The notes beneath the pieces are model-generated. The model did not search any database, had not been told where the DNA came from, and was given only the letters and a program-made list of their open reading frames with translations. The translations under genes were made by a program, and so were the position numbers. From positions 1-6,160 of the forward strand of contig JAUZOB010000204.1 of the NCBI GenBank assembly GCA_030706665.1: a stretch of DNA of 6,160 nucleotides. The letters run 5' to 3'. This stretch comes from Bacteroidota bacterium. Lineage in GTDB: Bacteria; Bacteroidota; Bacteroidia; Bacteroidales; Prolixibacteraceae. Position 1 is the stretch's first letter, and the number at the start of each line of letters is the position of its first letter. Positions 5,953 through 6,160 of the stretch are shown piece after piece.

Positions 5953-5958
5953 GATTGC

Positions 5959-5979
5959 TTAAGATATTTGAAATCTTAA
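5959..5979. terminator. A/T-rich hairpin, weak terminator or regulatory structure
   Basis: TTAAGAT (5959-5965) and ATCTTAA (5973-5979) form a perfect 7-bp stem with a 7-base loop. A short T-run (5983-5987) follows. The stem is weak because it has only one G-C pair, and it lies 200 bases after the phosphoesterase stop, so a role in termination is uncertain. Confidence 0.25.
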
Positions 5980-6015
5980 AAATTTTTATGAGTTGTTTTA
6001 TTTTGAGTAAATAAA

Positions 6016-6045
6016 TTGTTTAACTTGGAAATGCTTTGCCATAAT
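6016..6045 (+). promoter_or_regulatory. Candidate promoter for fabF
   Basis: TTGTTT (6016-6021) and CATAAT (6040-6045) are separated by 18 bases, a passable sigma70-like pair ending 32 bases before the fabF start codon. It does not fit the Bacteroidota consensus well, so confidence is low. Confidence 0.25.
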
Positions 6046-6077
6046 GGAATAAGAACAATTTAATGAGAGTCTAAATT

Positions 6078-6160
6078 ATGAAAAAAGTTGTGGTTACAGG
6101 ATTAGGTGCTTTAACGCCTATCGGAAATAATGTGAGGGATTTTTGGAAGAATCTTCTCAA
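6078..6160 (+). CDS. fabF: Beta-ketoacyl-ACP synthase II, N-terminal fragment
   Basis: Only the first 27 codons are in the window, reading MKKVVVTGLGALTPIGNNVRDFWKNLL. The opening VVVTGLGALTPIGNN is the highly conserved first strand and loop of FabF-type condensing enzymes, and GALTPIGN is especially usual in Bacteroidota. The full enzyme, about 415 residues in the family, elongates acyl chains on acyl carrier protein in fatty-acid synthesis, using a Cys-His-His triad that lies beyond the window. ATG at 6078 is the natural start, and AAATT just before it fits a non-Shine-Dalgarno start. The gene lacks an acpP directly upstream, so it could be a fabF paralogue or a ketosynthase of a specialised pathway; the fragment cannot decide this. 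The gene continues past the right edge. Confidence 0.88.
   Translation, partial: MKKVVVTGLGALTPIGNNVRDFWKNLL

Larger units (their letters stand above)
5757..6077. other. Intergenic region of 321 bp before fabF, rich in symmetry
   Basis: No gene is seen, and in particular no acyl carrier protein gene, which often precedes fabF. The region holds a long stem-loop just after the phosphoesterase stop (5788-5821), a directly repeated near-palindrome (5876-5893 and 5935-5952), an A/T-rich hairpin (5959-5979) overlapping a TAAAAATTTTTA palindrome (5977-5988), and a weak promoter-like pair before fabF. Confidence 0.6.

Noticed and set aside
1..6160. tRNA, rRNA or known riboswitch sequences.
   Set aside because: No cloverleaf, conserved rRNA segment or recognisable riboswitch core was seen by eye in any of the gene-free stretches.

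Overview
The window most likely comes from a chromosome of the phylum Bacteroidota. The start of a fabF gene at the right edge reads like Bacteroidota FabF (MKKVVVTGLGALTPIGNN). None of the start codons has a convincing Shine-Dalgarno sequence; the stretches just upstream are A/T-rich instead. The two plus-strand hydrolases are also of types common in that phylum. Genus or species cannot be judged from this sequence alone.

Layout. On the minus strand, reading right to left, there is a 113-residue acidic protein of unknown function (3244 to 2903), a gap holding a short transposon-like element with inverted ends (2633-2805), and a tight three-gene cassette. The cassette comprises a PIG-L-type zinc deacetylase (2449 to 1808), a GT4 glycosyltransferase (1811 to 666, overlapping the deacetylase by 4 bases in an ATGA) and the first 221 residues of an (alpha/alpha)6-barrel glycoside hydrolase (665 to beyond the left edge, starting on the base after the preceding stop). 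On the plus strand there is a metallo-beta-lactamase-fold hydrolase (3573-4274), a membrane-anchored calcineurin-like metallophosphoesterase (4599-5756) and the first 27 codons of fabF (6078 to beyond the right edge). The two strands diverge around 3245-3572.

How the genes work together. Only the cassette has strong evidence of a shared function. A retaining GT4 transferase, an N-acetylsugar deacetylase and a sugar hydrolase, coupled by overlap or abutment, suggest a pathway that builds and modifies an amino-sugar glycoside or oligosaccharide. The order GT4 plus PIG-L recalls mycothiol and bacillithiol synthesis, but this GT does not look like MshA or BshA and no ligase is visible, so the product is unknown. 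The plus-strand genes are separated by about 320 bp each and look like independent transcription units.

Four gene-free stretches of more than 300 bp (2450-2902, 3245-3572, 4275-4598, 5757-6077) carry most of the unexplained structure: the transposon-like element, several stem-loops, a 14-bp perfect palindrome, and an 18-bp direct repeat that is itself nearly palindromic, in front of fabF.
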